Origin: a virus
Length of the DNA: 61,408 nucleotides
IMG/VR virus record: IMGVR_UViG_3300049214_000177
Span: 1-61,408 of that record
Strand: one strand, 5' to 3'
The notes under the pieces: model-generated
What the model was told of the DNA's origin: nothing
Seen by the model: only the letters and a program-made list of their open reading frames with translations
Databases searched by the model: none
Program-made: the position numbers and the translations under genes
Shown here: positions 23,093 to 31,168 of the stretch, piece after piece
Layout of the letters: each line of letters starts with the position of its first letter
How positions within the stretch are numbered: the first letter of the stretch is position 1

Positions 23093-23743
23093 ATGCTGGA
23101 TCATCTCGATGCCCCGGCTCCGGCCGGTTCCGAACTCGTCGCGCCGATCAAATCCGTGGCGCAGTCGCATCGTGACGAGATCGCGTGGCGGAACGCGTGG
23201 ATCAACGACGATCGCGTCGCGTCGTACTTCTGGGCCGTCACGCGCGACAAGAAAGTCGTCGTGCAAGAGTACGATCCGTGCGACTGCCAGGACGAACCCA
23301 CGAGTCCGACCGCGCACCGCAATCATTTCGTCGACATCCCCGGCGTGTGGAAGCCGATCGTGATCGGGCAAGCCGACGCGGCGGACTACGCGCACAACCC
23401 GGTCAAGGTCGACGTCACGATCCCGGCGTTCGAGGCGACCACGGACTTCGCGCCGTTCATGTTCCACGCGGTCCCGAAGACGCTCCACCACCAATCGCTC
23501 GCGTCGCTCTCGGTCGAAATCGAGCCCGGGATGGCGATCGTGTACGGGCACCGCACCGTGACGAATCGCCACGACGGCGGCTCCCATTACATGGAGTCGC
23601 TCGTCTTTGGCCGCGTGCTCGCGGACAAGACCGAAGAAGTCACGCAGGTCTATCCAAACGGCGACGTCGTGACGCACGCATCGCTCGCCGAGGCGCTCGC
23701 GCACGAGCACGAAACGCGCGGGCCCTCGAGAGTGCCGGCCTAA
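23093..23743 (+). CDS. Hypothetical structural-region protein (216 aa)
   Basis: ATG 23093 is preceded by TGGAG; a GTG at 23081 in frame is less likely because it lies within the preceding gene. The protein has a helical N-terminus, CDCQ at about residue 62, then a beta-rich body (TIPAFEATTDFAPFMFHAV) and an His-rich C-terminus. The family is not recognised; it probably belongs to the virion. Confidence 0.6.
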   Translation: MLDHLDAPAPAGSELVAPIKSVAQSHRDEIAWRNAWINDDRVASYFWAVTRDKKVVVQEYDPCDCQDEPTSPTAHRNHFVDIPGVWKPIVIGQADAADYAHNPVKVDVTIPAFEATTDFAPFMFHAVPKTLHHQSLASLSVEIEPGMAIVYGHRTVTNRHDGGSHYMESLVFGRVLADKTEEVTQVYPNGDVVTHASLAEALAHEHETRGPSRVPA

Positions 23744-23758
23744 CCCGGAGGGTAGCTC

Positions 23759-25786
23759 GTGGCGATTTCGGCCCCGGTGCACACCCCGGCGTCTTCGGGG
23801 TTCTCGACCGCGGGCACGGGCACGAGCCTGTCGATCCCCTGCACGGGTTCGACGAGCGGCAACCAGCTGTACGCGGTCGTCGGCTGGGCCACGACAACGG
23901 GGATCACGGCGACGCCGTCGTCGGGCTGGACGCTGGCCGCGAACACGAGCAATTCTCCGAATAATCAATCGGTCTACACGCGCACGGCGACCGGCTCCGA
24001 TACGCTGACGATCACGTTCTCCGCGAACGTGAATCGTGCAACGATCGTGGCGTTCGAGTATTCCGGCTCCGGCTTGGATCAGGTCGTCTTCAACTCGCCG
24101 TCGCAAAGCACGTCGCAGGCGGGTCCGAGCTGCACGCCCACGGATACAAACTCCGTCTCGCTGTATCTTTTCTGCGCGTTCGACACGTCCCCGACGCTCG
24201 TCGGCGTTGCGACAAATCCGAGCGTCGGCACGTACGTCAACGACGTCTCGGGCGGCACGGCGTCGAGCTACACAATTCAGACGGCGTCGGCGACGTACGC
24301 GAACACCTCGGGTGCCGCGTCGACGATCGTGTGGTCGAGTGCGGCAAACTCGCCGATCAACACGCAGATCGTCCTCGCGCCGCTGGTCACGCAAGCGACG
24401 GGGACGGCGACCGCGAGGCTTGCCGTCACGGCCGCAAAGACGCGGAACGCAACGGCGCAGCTCGGAACGCGCGCCGCGAAGACGGCAACGGCCACAGCCG
24501 ACCTTGCGGCATCGGCGTCGATCTCAAGTAGCGGGTCGGCGGCGGTCTCGAATCCGGCCACCGCGCCCACGCCCGCGAGCGCCACGATCGCGAAGCCCGC
24601 ATCGCAAACGGCATCGGCGTCGGGAACACTCGCGGCGCCAAGCGCCTCTGCGCGTTCGGCATCCGGTGCGATCGCGATACCGGCGACGAAGTCCTCGGGC
24701 GCCGCGGCCACGATCGCGACGCGAAGCGCGGACGGCGTTCCCGCCTCGGCGACGATCGCGCGACCGGCGAGTCAATCTTCGGCAGCGACGGCGCGCCTTG
24801 CGGCCTCCGCGACGTCGCCAACGCCCGCGACCGGCGCGCTCTCTTTGCCCGCGGCAAAGCCGTCTGGGGCGACGGCGACCCTCTCGACCTTGGGAGCGGA
24901 TGCGATCCCGGCGTCCGCGAGCGTCGCGCGCACCGCGAGCCAATCCGCGACTGCGACCACTAGGCTTTCCGCGGCGGCCGCAGCGACATCCCCCGCAAGC
25001 GCCGATCTCGCCACGCCGTCGAACAACAGCGCCTCGGCGTCCGCACGGCTCACGAAATCCGCATCGCAGCCTGCGGGCGCGTCTGCGACGATCGCGGCAA
25101 AAGCGAACGCGTCGAGCCCGGCGAGCGCGGCTCTGCGCGCGAGCGCCACGCAGGCATCCGGCGCGACCGCAGCCCTTGCAAAGAGCGGCGCTGCCCCGGT
25201 CGGCGCAAGCGCGGATATCTCGACGCCGGCTGCGGCAAGCACGACGGCGAGCGCGCGTCTCTCGCTGCACGGATCGGTCCCGCGCGGCGCGTCGGCAGCC
25301 GTCGCTGATCCGGCGTCGATCGGAACCGGCGCGTCGGCCGACATCTCCAAACCCGCCGCTCTGGTGTCGGGCGCCGCAGCGCGCCTTTCCGTTCCCGCAG
25401 GCGTCTCCGCTTCCGCGTCCGGCGCGATCGCAGCTCGGTCGGCGCGTGGATCCGGTGCCGCGCTGACGATCGCGCGCCCGGCGCAAGCCACGCTCTCGGC
25501 AAGCGCGCATCTCGCTCGCGTGGCGCTGTTCGCGGCGCTTGCGACCGGAGCACTCTCGCTCCCGGCCGCAGCAGATGCGAACGCGAGCGCGACGATCGCA
25601 CGTCCGGCCGGTGTCGCGGTCGGCGCGTCGTTCGTGCTGCTCGAGGTCGCGGGTCGCGTCACGTGCGGCATCGCGGTGACGCAGCCGCTCATTTCGCTTG
25701 GCATCGTGGCGGACCAAGCTGTGACGATCGCGACGCCGATCGCGGCGAATCCGACGACCTCGATCGTGCTACCCGTAGGAGCGTGA
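23759..25786 (+). CDS. Beta-module plus 29 x 14-residue repeat protein
   Basis: This 675-residue protein starts at GTG 23759 with GGAGGG upstream. Residues about 10-212 form a beta-sandwich of the same kind as five domains in the giant protein at 40480 (GNQLYAVVGW, PSSGWTLA, FEYSGSGLDQ). Residues 219-624 are 29 consecutive 14-residue units without a single insertion or deletion, consensus A-x-[L/I/V]-[A/S]-x-x-A-x-x-x-x-x-A-[S/T]. The last 51 residues are a hydrophobic cap. The composition is Ala/Ser/Thr with few charges. It lies between head and tail genes, so a virion fibre or decoration with a repetitive shaft is the best guess. I know of no named family for the repeat. Confidence 0.8.
   Translation: MAISAPVHTPASSGFSTAGTGTSLSIPCTGSTSGNQLYAVVGWATTTGITATPSSGWTLAANTSNSPNNQSVYTRTATGSDTLTITFSANVNRATIVAFEYSGSGLDQVVFNSPSQSTSQAGPSCTPTDTNSVSLYLFCAFDTSPTLVGVATNPSVGTYVNDVSGGTASSYTIQTASATYANTSGAASTIVWSSAANSPINTQIVLAPLVTQATGTATARLAVTAAKTRNATAQLGTRAAKTATATADLAASASISSSGSAAVSNPATAPTPASATIAKPASQTASASGTLAAPSASARSASGAIAIPATKSSGAAATIATRSADGVPASATIARPASQSSAATARLAASATSPTPATGALSLPAAKPSGATATLSTLGADAIPASASVARTASQSATATTRLSAAAAATSPASADLATPSNNSASASARLTKSASQPAGASATIAAKANASSPASAALRASATQASGATAALAKSGAAPVGASADISTPAAASTTASARLSLHGSVPRGASAAVADPASIGTGASADISKPAALVSGAAARLSVPAGVSASASGAIAARSARGSGAALTIARPAQATLSASAHLARVALFAALATGALSLPAAADANASATIARPAGVAVGASFVLLEVAGRVTCGIAVTQPLISLGIVADQAVTIATPIAANPTTSIVLPVGA
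24413..25630 (+). repeat. 29 tandem 42-bp (14-codon) units
   Basis: The DNA encoding residues 219-624 of the 675-residue protein is divisible into 29 in-phase 42-bp units. The units are diverged at DNA level (for example ATIARPASQSSAAT versus ADISTPAAASTTAS), which argues for long selection on the repeat fold rather than recent expansion. Confidence 0.8.
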
Positions 25787-25787
25787 G

Positions 25788-26117
25788 ATGCAAGCTGGAG
25801 AGTCCGGCCTGCTCTTTACGATCGATTCGCTTGCCGGTCAGCCCGGTCAGATCACGACGGCGTCACTCGCGACGGCCACGTGCACGCTCACGGTCGCCGG
25901 GCAGATGCGCGGCCCGAACGGCGAGTTTCCGCGCGTCGTCGTCCCGACATCTCGGCTCACGCCGACGGGCGACGGCCGTACGTTCCTCTGGCACCAGCTC
26001 GCGACGGACACGCCGTATCCCGGCACGTACGAGCTCGCACTCGTTGCTACGTTCCCTGACGGCGTCACGGTGCGTATGTCGACGCCCGGCTTTTTAACCG
26101 TCGACCCGAGCCCGTAG
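25788..26117 (+). CDS. Small beta-rich structural protein
   Basis: This 109-residue protein starts two bases after the repeat-protein stop (GTGAGATG). It is an all-beta, Ig-like sequence (TCTLTVAGQMRGPNGEF, TPYPGTYELALVATFPDGV), like short baseplate or neck proteins that resemble receptor-binding adaptor domains. It may partner the repeat protein. Confidence 0.65.
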   Translation: MQAGESGLLFTIDSLAGQPGQITTASLATATCTLTVAGQMRGPNGEFPRVVVPTSRLTPTGDGRTFLWHQLATDTPYPGTYELALVATFPDGVTVRMSTPGFLTVDPSP

Positions 26118-26127
26118 GAGATGCGCG

Positions 26128-26901
26128 ATGAGCTATCGGTCGCAGCTCGCGGGCGTCGTGCAGCTCGGTCGCGGTGTCGTCGGCACGATCCTCGGCGACA
26201 ACTTCTCGGTCTTTCGGCTCGCCGTCACGACCAACGGCGCGATCTTTGCACAGTCGCCGATCATCCCGCTCTACAACGCGAAACTCGCGAAAGCCAAGAA
26301 GCAAGATATCGAGAGCACGACGTTCGATCTCGAGATTTTCGAGGCGAAGGCTGATAACCGGACGCTGCAGCTCGGTGACGTGCTCGTCGGACTCGGGCAA
26401 GACGATCCGGCCACCTATGTCTTCGCCCAGGCGCGAGACTTCAAGCCGACGCTCTTCGTCCGCACCGAGTTCCTCGGCACGATCTCGCGGCCGGGTGGCC
26501 TGCTGGGAACGCTCGCGGATCAGCCGACGAGCGGCGCGGTCTCCGATATCGGCTGGATCGGCGCCACGATCGCGAGCGGCACGACGCCGTCGGATGCGCT
26601 GGTGCTCACGCTCGCCGCAGGCTCGTATGCCTTCGCCGCGACGGGCGCATCCGCAGTCGTGCCGATCGGGCTCGCGCAAACGCGTCGAAACAAAGCGTCG
26701 AACACGCCCGCGCTGCCGGCGACGGAGTACGTCGATGATTTCGTCGGCTACACGCCGCCGCTGCCCGGCGTGACGCTGCAACAGTTCGACGTGCTTGATC
26801 TCGGTGTCGAGGGTCGCTTCCAGGTGATCTCGCTCTTCGAGAGCCAAGGCAACGTCGGGCTCGTCGGCAACGTCCTTATCCTGCAAAAGCTGCCGTCGTG
26901 A
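26128..26901 (+). CDS. Hypothetical neck/head-tail protein (257 aa)
   Basis: Alternating strands and short helices, with GDVLVGLGQDDPATYVFAQA and a Gly/Ala/Ser-rich centre. GGAG precedes ATG 26128. It overlaps the next gene (GTGA). Located between the repeat protein and tail genes; probably a virion neck or minor head protein. No family is recognised. Confidence 0.6.
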   Translation: MSYRSQLAGVVQLGRGVVGTILGDNFSVFRLAVTTNGAIFAQSPIIPLYNAKLAKAKKQDIESTTFDLEIFEAKADNRTLQLGDVLVGLGQDDPATYVFAQARDFKPTLFVRTEFLGTISRPGGLLGTLADQPTSGAVSDIGWIGATIASGTTPSDALVLTLAAGSYAFAATGASAVVPIGLAQTRRNKASNTPALPATEYVDDFVGYTPPLPGVTLQQFDVLDLGVEGRFQVISLFESQGNVGLVGNVLILQKLPS

Positions 26902-27764
26902 TCGCGAGCGTCCCGCGGCTCCAGGACGTGCTCCAGACGCTCCAGGCGGCGGTGACGGCAGCGATCAACGCGGCCGGCATCGCGGCACCCGTTCAGGTCG
27001 CGCTCGGGTGGCCGATGGAAACGCAACTCGAACCGATCCTCGTTTCGGGCGGCTATTCCGTGACGCTCTACCCGCGACCGAACACGGCGCGCAGCGAAGC
27101 GCGCTACAGTGTGCGGGATTCGCTCTTCACGATCACTCCGGCGTCGTCGACGCTCATCGCGACGATCTCGGATGACGACATCACCTTCTCGGGCACGATC
27201 ACGGCGGGCGACGTCGTGCACGCGTTCTGCGGAGCGGGCGAAGCCGTCTACACGGTGCAGTCGGCCGATACGCTCGCCTCGATCGCGGCAGCCGTCGCAG
27301 CGGCGATCAACGCGCTCGGCGGCGTGCGCGCGACCGTTTTTCAGACGACCGTCACGCTGAGCTCGACGCCGTTTCTCTACTGCAACGTCTCAAGCGCGAA
27401 CGGCGTGATGGCCGAAGAAGTGCAGCGTGTCGCGCGCAGCATTCAGGTCTCGATTTGGTCCGCATCGCCCGCGCTTCGGCTGCAGGTCGCAGACGCGATC
27501 GGAAGCGGCGTCGGCACGCACGATACGCCGCTGCTCACGCTCTCGGACGGCTCGCCGATGCTCTGCCTCTTCTCGGCGGCGCACAGCGCGGACAACCTCT
27601 CGGATCAATCGGAGATCCTCGCCGGGATCTACGAAGAGCACATCGTTTTCGACGTCGAGTACGGCGTGCTCAAACGCTTCCCGGCGACCAACATCGGCTC
27701 GGTCGAAAACATCGTCACGGTCAACGACGACGCATCTCTCACCCTGCACACCGGAGGTCCCTGA
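26898..27764 (+). CDS. Probable tail completion/neck protein
   Basis: This 288-residue protein starts at GTG 26898. An N-terminal helix (LQDVLQTLQAAVTAAINAAG) precedes a beta domain (YSVTLYPRP), and a LysM-like segment (VYTVQSADTLASIAAAVAAA) lies in the middle. It lies two genes upstream of the sheath, where Mu-like phages carry the tail terminator. The role is inferred from order. Confidence 0.6.
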   Translation: MIASVPRLQDVLQTLQAAVTAAINAAGIAAPVQVALGWPMETQLEPILVSGGYSVTLYPRPNTARSEARYSVRDSLFTITPASSTLIATISDDDITFSGTITAGDVVHAFCGAGEAVYTVQSADTLASIAAAVAAAINALGGVRATVFQTTVTLSSTPFLYCNVSSANGVMAEEVQRVARSIQVSIWSASPALRLQVADAIGSGVGTHDTPLLTLSDGSPMLCLFSAAHSADNLSDQSEILAGIYEEHIVFDVEYGVLKRFPATNIGSVENIVTVNDDASLTLHTGGP

Positions 27765-28033
27765 TGTACCTGTACGTGGTCGGCAAACTCGGGTTGCCGT
27801 GGCCTCCGACGCCCGATCGCCCGAACGGTCTCAAATGCGGCGATCGGCTCACCGGTGAGGACGCGAAGGCGTTCGAGGCAAAGCCGCATCTGTCGCATCT
27901 CGCGACGCGGCATCTCGATCCGGATTACGTCGCGCCGAAAGACGCCGCTCCGAAAGACGCGGCCGCGAAGCCGGCCTCACCCGCACCATCCGCGGCCGCC
28001 GCGGCGAGTGCCGCTGTCGACGGGGTAAAATAA
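27764..28033 (+). CDS. Small protein before the sheath
   Basis: ATG 27764 shares a base with the previous stop (TGATG). The 89-residue protein has an N-terminal beta segment (MYLYVVGKLGLPWPP) and a low-complexity Ala/Pro/Lys tail with the repeat PKDAA. A short gene in this position before the sheath is common in Mu-like tails. Unassigned. Confidence 0.6.
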   Translation: MYLYVVGKLGLPWPPTPDRPNGLKCGDRLTGEDAKAFEAKPHLSHLATRHLDPDYVAPKDAAPKDAAAKPASPAPSAAAAASAAVDGVK

Positions 28034-28034
28034 G

Positions 28035-29609
28035 ATGCCGATTCTGACCTCGGCTCAGCCGAGCAACTTCGTCATCCCGGGTTCGTACATCACCGAAGTC
28101 GCCGCGACGCCGACGTCGCCGTCGAACCAACCGCAGACCTCGCTGATCGCCGTAAACGGTACGGGACAGTGGGGCGCACCGAATGTGCCGATCCCGGTGA
28201 CGGGCGGCGCTGCGGGCATCGTCGCAGCGATCGGCTCGAACACGCAGCTCCCGCACTCGATCGCGGACGCGGTGCTCAACGGCACGCTCCCCGAATGCCA
28301 AAACTATCTGCTCAACCGCGTCACGGACGGCACGGATACCGGCGCGTCGTGGAACCTCAACGATAACCTCGGCAACATCTCCGGCACGTTCTACGCGAAC
28401 TCGACGGGGTCGCTCGCGAACAACACGCCGACGTCGTCGGCCGGCGGCCGCTGCGATCAGATTACGCCTAACGGCTCGATGTCGCCCGTCTATCGCATCA
28501 CGACGTTCTTTCCGGGCATCACCGAAGTGTTCACCGTCGCGGCGTACGCGGTTCCCGGTGGCGGGTTCAACGAGGCGGCATTCCAAGCGAACCTCTCGGC
28601 CGCGATCAACTATGGCACGAAGACGCGTGGGCCGAGCGCCGTGTGGATCTATTCGTCGGGCAACTCGACGACGACCCCGATGACGGGCACGTTCTTCCCC
28701 GCGGCGGGCGGTACGGACGGCGCGGAGGGCGTCGGCACGCAGCAGCTCATCGGCCAGGACGGCACCGTGGGTCGCACGGGCATCTACGCGCTGCGCAACA
28801 TGGTCCAGGGCGGAACCGTCCTCATCGCGGGGATGCTCGATTGCTCGATCACGCAGATCCTCGCGACGTTCTGCCAAGAAGAGGCGTGCATCTCCGGAAT
28901 CGCGCTCGGACCCGCGGGCACGACGCCGGATCAAGGCGCGACGACGATCGCAGCGGACAACGTCGTCTCGCGATTCGTCTTCACGGCGATGGGCTGGGGC
29001 TACGTCATCGACCCGACGACGACGCAGCAGCAGCTCGAGGATCCCGCGCACGCGATCGCGGGCGTCATCTCGTCACTCGATCCGTGGGCGAGCCCGCTCA
29101 ACAAACCGACGGCGGGCGGCAAAGGCAATCTCATCGGCACGGAGTGGTCCGTCTCGCAGATGCCCGACGAGACCGAGCTCCAAGAGAACAACGTCTGCTA
29201 CATCAAGCAGTACGGCGGTCAATACGTGGTCTTCAACGATCGCATGTCCGATGGGACGCCGATCGCCGATACGCGGATGCTCAACTATCTCGCGGTCGAG
29301 ATCGAGAACATCGGCACGAAATATCTCGGTCAGAGCCAGCCGGCGATGATGAACAACGCCATCATCACCGACTATCTCAACGACGTCAAAGCGCTGCTCG
29401 AACCGTTCGTAAACCCGAAAAATCAGCGCATCACGGCCTATAGCGTGAGCGGATCGGCGGACACCGTCTCGTCGACCGAGCAGGGCTTCCTGATCGGCTC
29501 GACGTCGGTGCAAACGCTTTCGGGCATCCGCTACATCCTCAACATCCTCCAGGTCGGGAACTCCCTCCAAGTCCAACAGCCGACGACTCCGGCGGTCCTC
29601 GCCGCGTAA
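28035..29609 (+). CDS. Contractile tail sheath protein
   Basis: This 524-residue protein starts one base after the previous stop. The N-terminus (FVIPGSYITEVAA) and the C-terminal half (ENNVCYIKQYGGQYVVFNDR, DTRMLNYLAVEIENIGTKYL) match phage sheath proteins; the C-terminal segment makes the strands that link neighbouring subunits. This identifies the particle as a contractile-tailed (myovirus-like) phage. A hairpin follows the gene. Confidence 0.9.
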   Translation: MPILTSAQPSNFVIPGSYITEVAATPTSPSNQPQTSLIAVNGTGQWGAPNVPIPVTGGAAGIVAAIGSNTQLPHSIADAVLNGTLPECQNYLLNRVTDGTDTGASWNLNDNLGNISGTFYANSTGSLANNTPTSSAGGRCDQITPNGSMSPVYRITTFFPGITEVFTVAAYAVPGGGFNEAAFQANLSAAINYGTKTRGPSAVWIYSSGNSTTTPMTGTFFPAAGGTDGAEGVGTQQLIGQDGTVGRTGIYALRNMVQGGTVLIAGMLDCSITQILATFCQEEACISGIALGPAGTTPDQGATTIAADNVVSRFVFTAMGWGYVIDPTTTQQQLEDPAHAIAGVISSLDPWASPLNKPTAGGKGNLIGTEWSVSQMPDETELQENNVCYIKQYGGQYVVFNDRMSDGTPIADTRMLNYLAVEIENIGTKYLGQSQPAMMNNAIITDYLNDVKALLEPFVNPKNQRITAYSVSGSADTVSSTEQGFLIGSTSVQTLSGIRYILNILQVGNSLQVQQPTTPAVLAA

Positions 29610-29632
29610 TCTCGCGCACCCTACAAACCCTG

Positions 29633-29665
29633 AGCCGATCGTGCGCAAGCGCGGTCGGCTTTCTT
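29633..29665 (+). terminator. Hairpin between sheath and tube genes
   Basis: AGCCGATCG (29633-29641) pairs with CGGTCGGCT (29652-29660) around a ten-base loop, followed by TTCTT. It may partly terminate or process mRNA between the two most abundant tail proteins. Confidence 0.55.
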
Positions 29666-29679
29666 CATGAGGAGCCGCC

Positions 29680-30135
29680 GTGGCGACAGCACCCGGACGC
29701 TATTCTCTCGGTCCCGGGCACTCCCTGACGATCGTGCGTAACGATAACGGCGCAACGGTCACGCTCGATGGGCAGCGCTCGAAGTTCGAATCGAAAGAAG
29801 AAGACGAGCTCGTCAAGAGTTCGCCGATCGACAACGGCGGCCGCGTGACCGGGCTGCGGGTGCCGGCGGGGATCAGCGGGTCGATCGACGTCGAGAAGGG
29901 CTCGGACGATTTCAACCAGCTCATGATGTTTCTCGACTCGAACTACTACAACAACAACCAGCAGCAGATCTATTTCACGATGACGGAGACGTATCTGAAC
30001 CCAATCGACGGAACGACGTCATCGAATCAATTCCAAGAAGTGCAATTCCACGGATACTCTCGCGGTACGTGGGAGCGCGCGTCTATCGTGAAAACGATGG
30101 TCTCCTTCTTCGCTACGGAAGTGGTACCGGTTTAA
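29680..30135 (+). CDS. Tail tube protein
   Basis: This 151-residue protein directly follows the sheath, as in most contractile-tail operons, and starts at GTG 29680 with GAGGAG upstream. The small beta-barrel-like sequence includes SGSIDVEKGSDDFNQLMMFL and an aromatic Asn-rich loop (YYNNNQQQIYF). It stacks as the inner tube through which DNA passes. Confidence 0.85.
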   Translation: MATAPGRYSLGPGHSLTIVRNDNGATVTLDGQRSKFESKEEDELVKSSPIDNGGRVTGLRVPAGISGSIDVEKGSDDFNQLMMFLDSNYYNNNQQQIYFTMTETYLNPIDGTTSSNQFQEVQFHGYSRGTWERASIVKTMVSFFATEVVPV

Positions 30136-30503
30136 TGATTGGTGAACCCCAGGAACTCGTCTTGAGCGATCGCGTGACCGTCACGGTCGCCGAGCTTGAC
30201 GGTTTCGAACTCGAAAAAGCCGAGCTCCTGATGTGCGATCTCACGGGCGCCAATTTCGACCCGGCGAACGCGGGCCTTGCGACGATGAAAATGGCGATGT
30301 TCCAGCTTCCGGTCTTTGCGAAGTGTTCGATCCGCTCGCTCAACGGCCAGCCGGTGAATCCGCTCGCGAACGTCGCCGAATACTCTCGCGTCTCGAAGCA
30401 GATCGGAACGCGCGAGCGCACGCCGCTCTACGTCTGGGCGCGACCGATCTACGTGATCGACGAGGACGAGGTAAAAAACTTGGTCAGCGCCCAACTGCCG
30501 TAG
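30135..30503 (+). CDS. Tail assembly chaperone (zero-frame product)
   Basis: ATG 30135 shares a base with the tube stop (TAATG). The 122-residue protein lies between tube and tape measure, the place of lambda G. Near its end the codons GTA AAA AAC contain the slippery heptamer A AAA AAC, and the -1 frame is open beyond it. It would bind the tape measure protein before tube polymerisation. Confidence 0.8.
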   Translation: MIGEPQELVLSDRVTVTVAELDGFELEKAELLMCDLTGANFDPANAGLATMKMAMFQLPVFAKCSIRSLNGQPVNPLANVAEYSRVSKQIGTRERTPLYVWARPIYVIDEDEVKNLVSAQLP

Positions 30504-30664
30504 CGGTTGCGGCGCTGATGATCGGGACCAAAGGCGGCGTCTCGTACGATCGCGCGATGATGATGTCGAGCAAGACGCGGCGCGTGATCCTGTATTCGGT
30601 CGGATACGTGCACGATCTCGCTCAAGAGTACGCTCGCGACAACGCGGATGAGGCGCCGACGTAA
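30135..30664 (+). CDS. Tail assembly chaperone, -1 frameshift fusion
   Basis: Slippage at 30473-30479 moves ribosomes into the -1 frame, which continues KLGQRPTAVAVAALMIGTKG and ends at 30664, giving a protein of about 176 residues (115 zero-frame plus 61). This mirrors lambda gpG/gpGT. An ATG at 30518 in the second frame could alternatively start a separate 48-residue protein, but it has no clear ribosome site. The extension ends immediately before the next gene (TAAATG). Confidence 0.75.
30473..30479 (+). promoter_or_regulatory. -1 ribosomal frameshift slippery site
   Basis: The heptamer A AAA AAC is in register with the zero frame (GTA AAA AAC TTG). After slipping, both tRNAs re-pair on AAA AAA. 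It lies nine codons before the zero-frame stop, as expected for G/GT-type tail chaperone genes. Confidence 0.8.
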
Positions 30665-31156
30665 ATGGAACTCGTCTTTGCGGGCATCGACGCGTTCGAG
30701 AAATTCACCCGGTTTCTCGAAAAGCAGACGGCGATCGCGGAGCTTCCGTTCGTTGCCGGTGCCGAGGCGTCGTCGCACGTCATCTACCGAAACGTGCGTA
30801 AAGTGTTCGGCGACAACACGAAGCTCGCCGATCTTGCCCAGGCGACCCAGGACGAACGTACCGCGCTCGGCTTCACGCCGAACGATCCACTCAAACGTGA
30901 CGGCACGCTGCTTCTCGCGAGCGTCAAGCGGTTCCACGAAGGACTCGAAGCCGGAGCGGGATCAAACGAGCCGATCATGCTTTACTCCGAAACGGGCTTC
31001 GTGAACGCGCGCACGGGGAGACCGGTGCCGCCGCGGCCGGCATTCGAGGTCGGTATGCGCGATTCGCTCGCCGAGATCGAGCTGATCCTCGACGCGGCAA
31101 TTGACGTCGCCCTCGGCGCGAACATCTCGAACGTGACGCAGCACATCAATCCGTAA
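30665..31156 (+). CDS. Hypothetical tail-region protein (163 aa)
   Basis: ATG 30665 directly follows the chaperone extension stop (TAAATG). The sequence is helical and charged, ending with RPAFEVGMRDSLAEIELIL, a pattern seen in HK97 gp10-like and other virion morphogenesis proteins. That match is weak. It lies between chaperone and tape measure. Confidence 0.6.
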   Translation: MELVFAGIDAFEKFTRFLEKQTAIAELPFVAGAEASSHVIYRNVRKVFGDNTKLADLAQATQDERTALGFTPNDPLKRDGTLLLASVKRFHEGLEAGAGSNEPIMLYSETGFVNARTGRPVPPRPAFEVGMRDSLAEIELILDAAIDVALGANISNVTQHINP

Positions 31157-31168
31157 GGAGCATCCCGC

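Noticed and set aside
24036-25466. 476-residue Arg/Pro-rich frame on the plus strand in another phase
   Set aside because: It is a shadow of the Ala/Ser repeat protein created by GC-rich codon bias; it has no ribosome site and a composition typical of out-of-frame reading.
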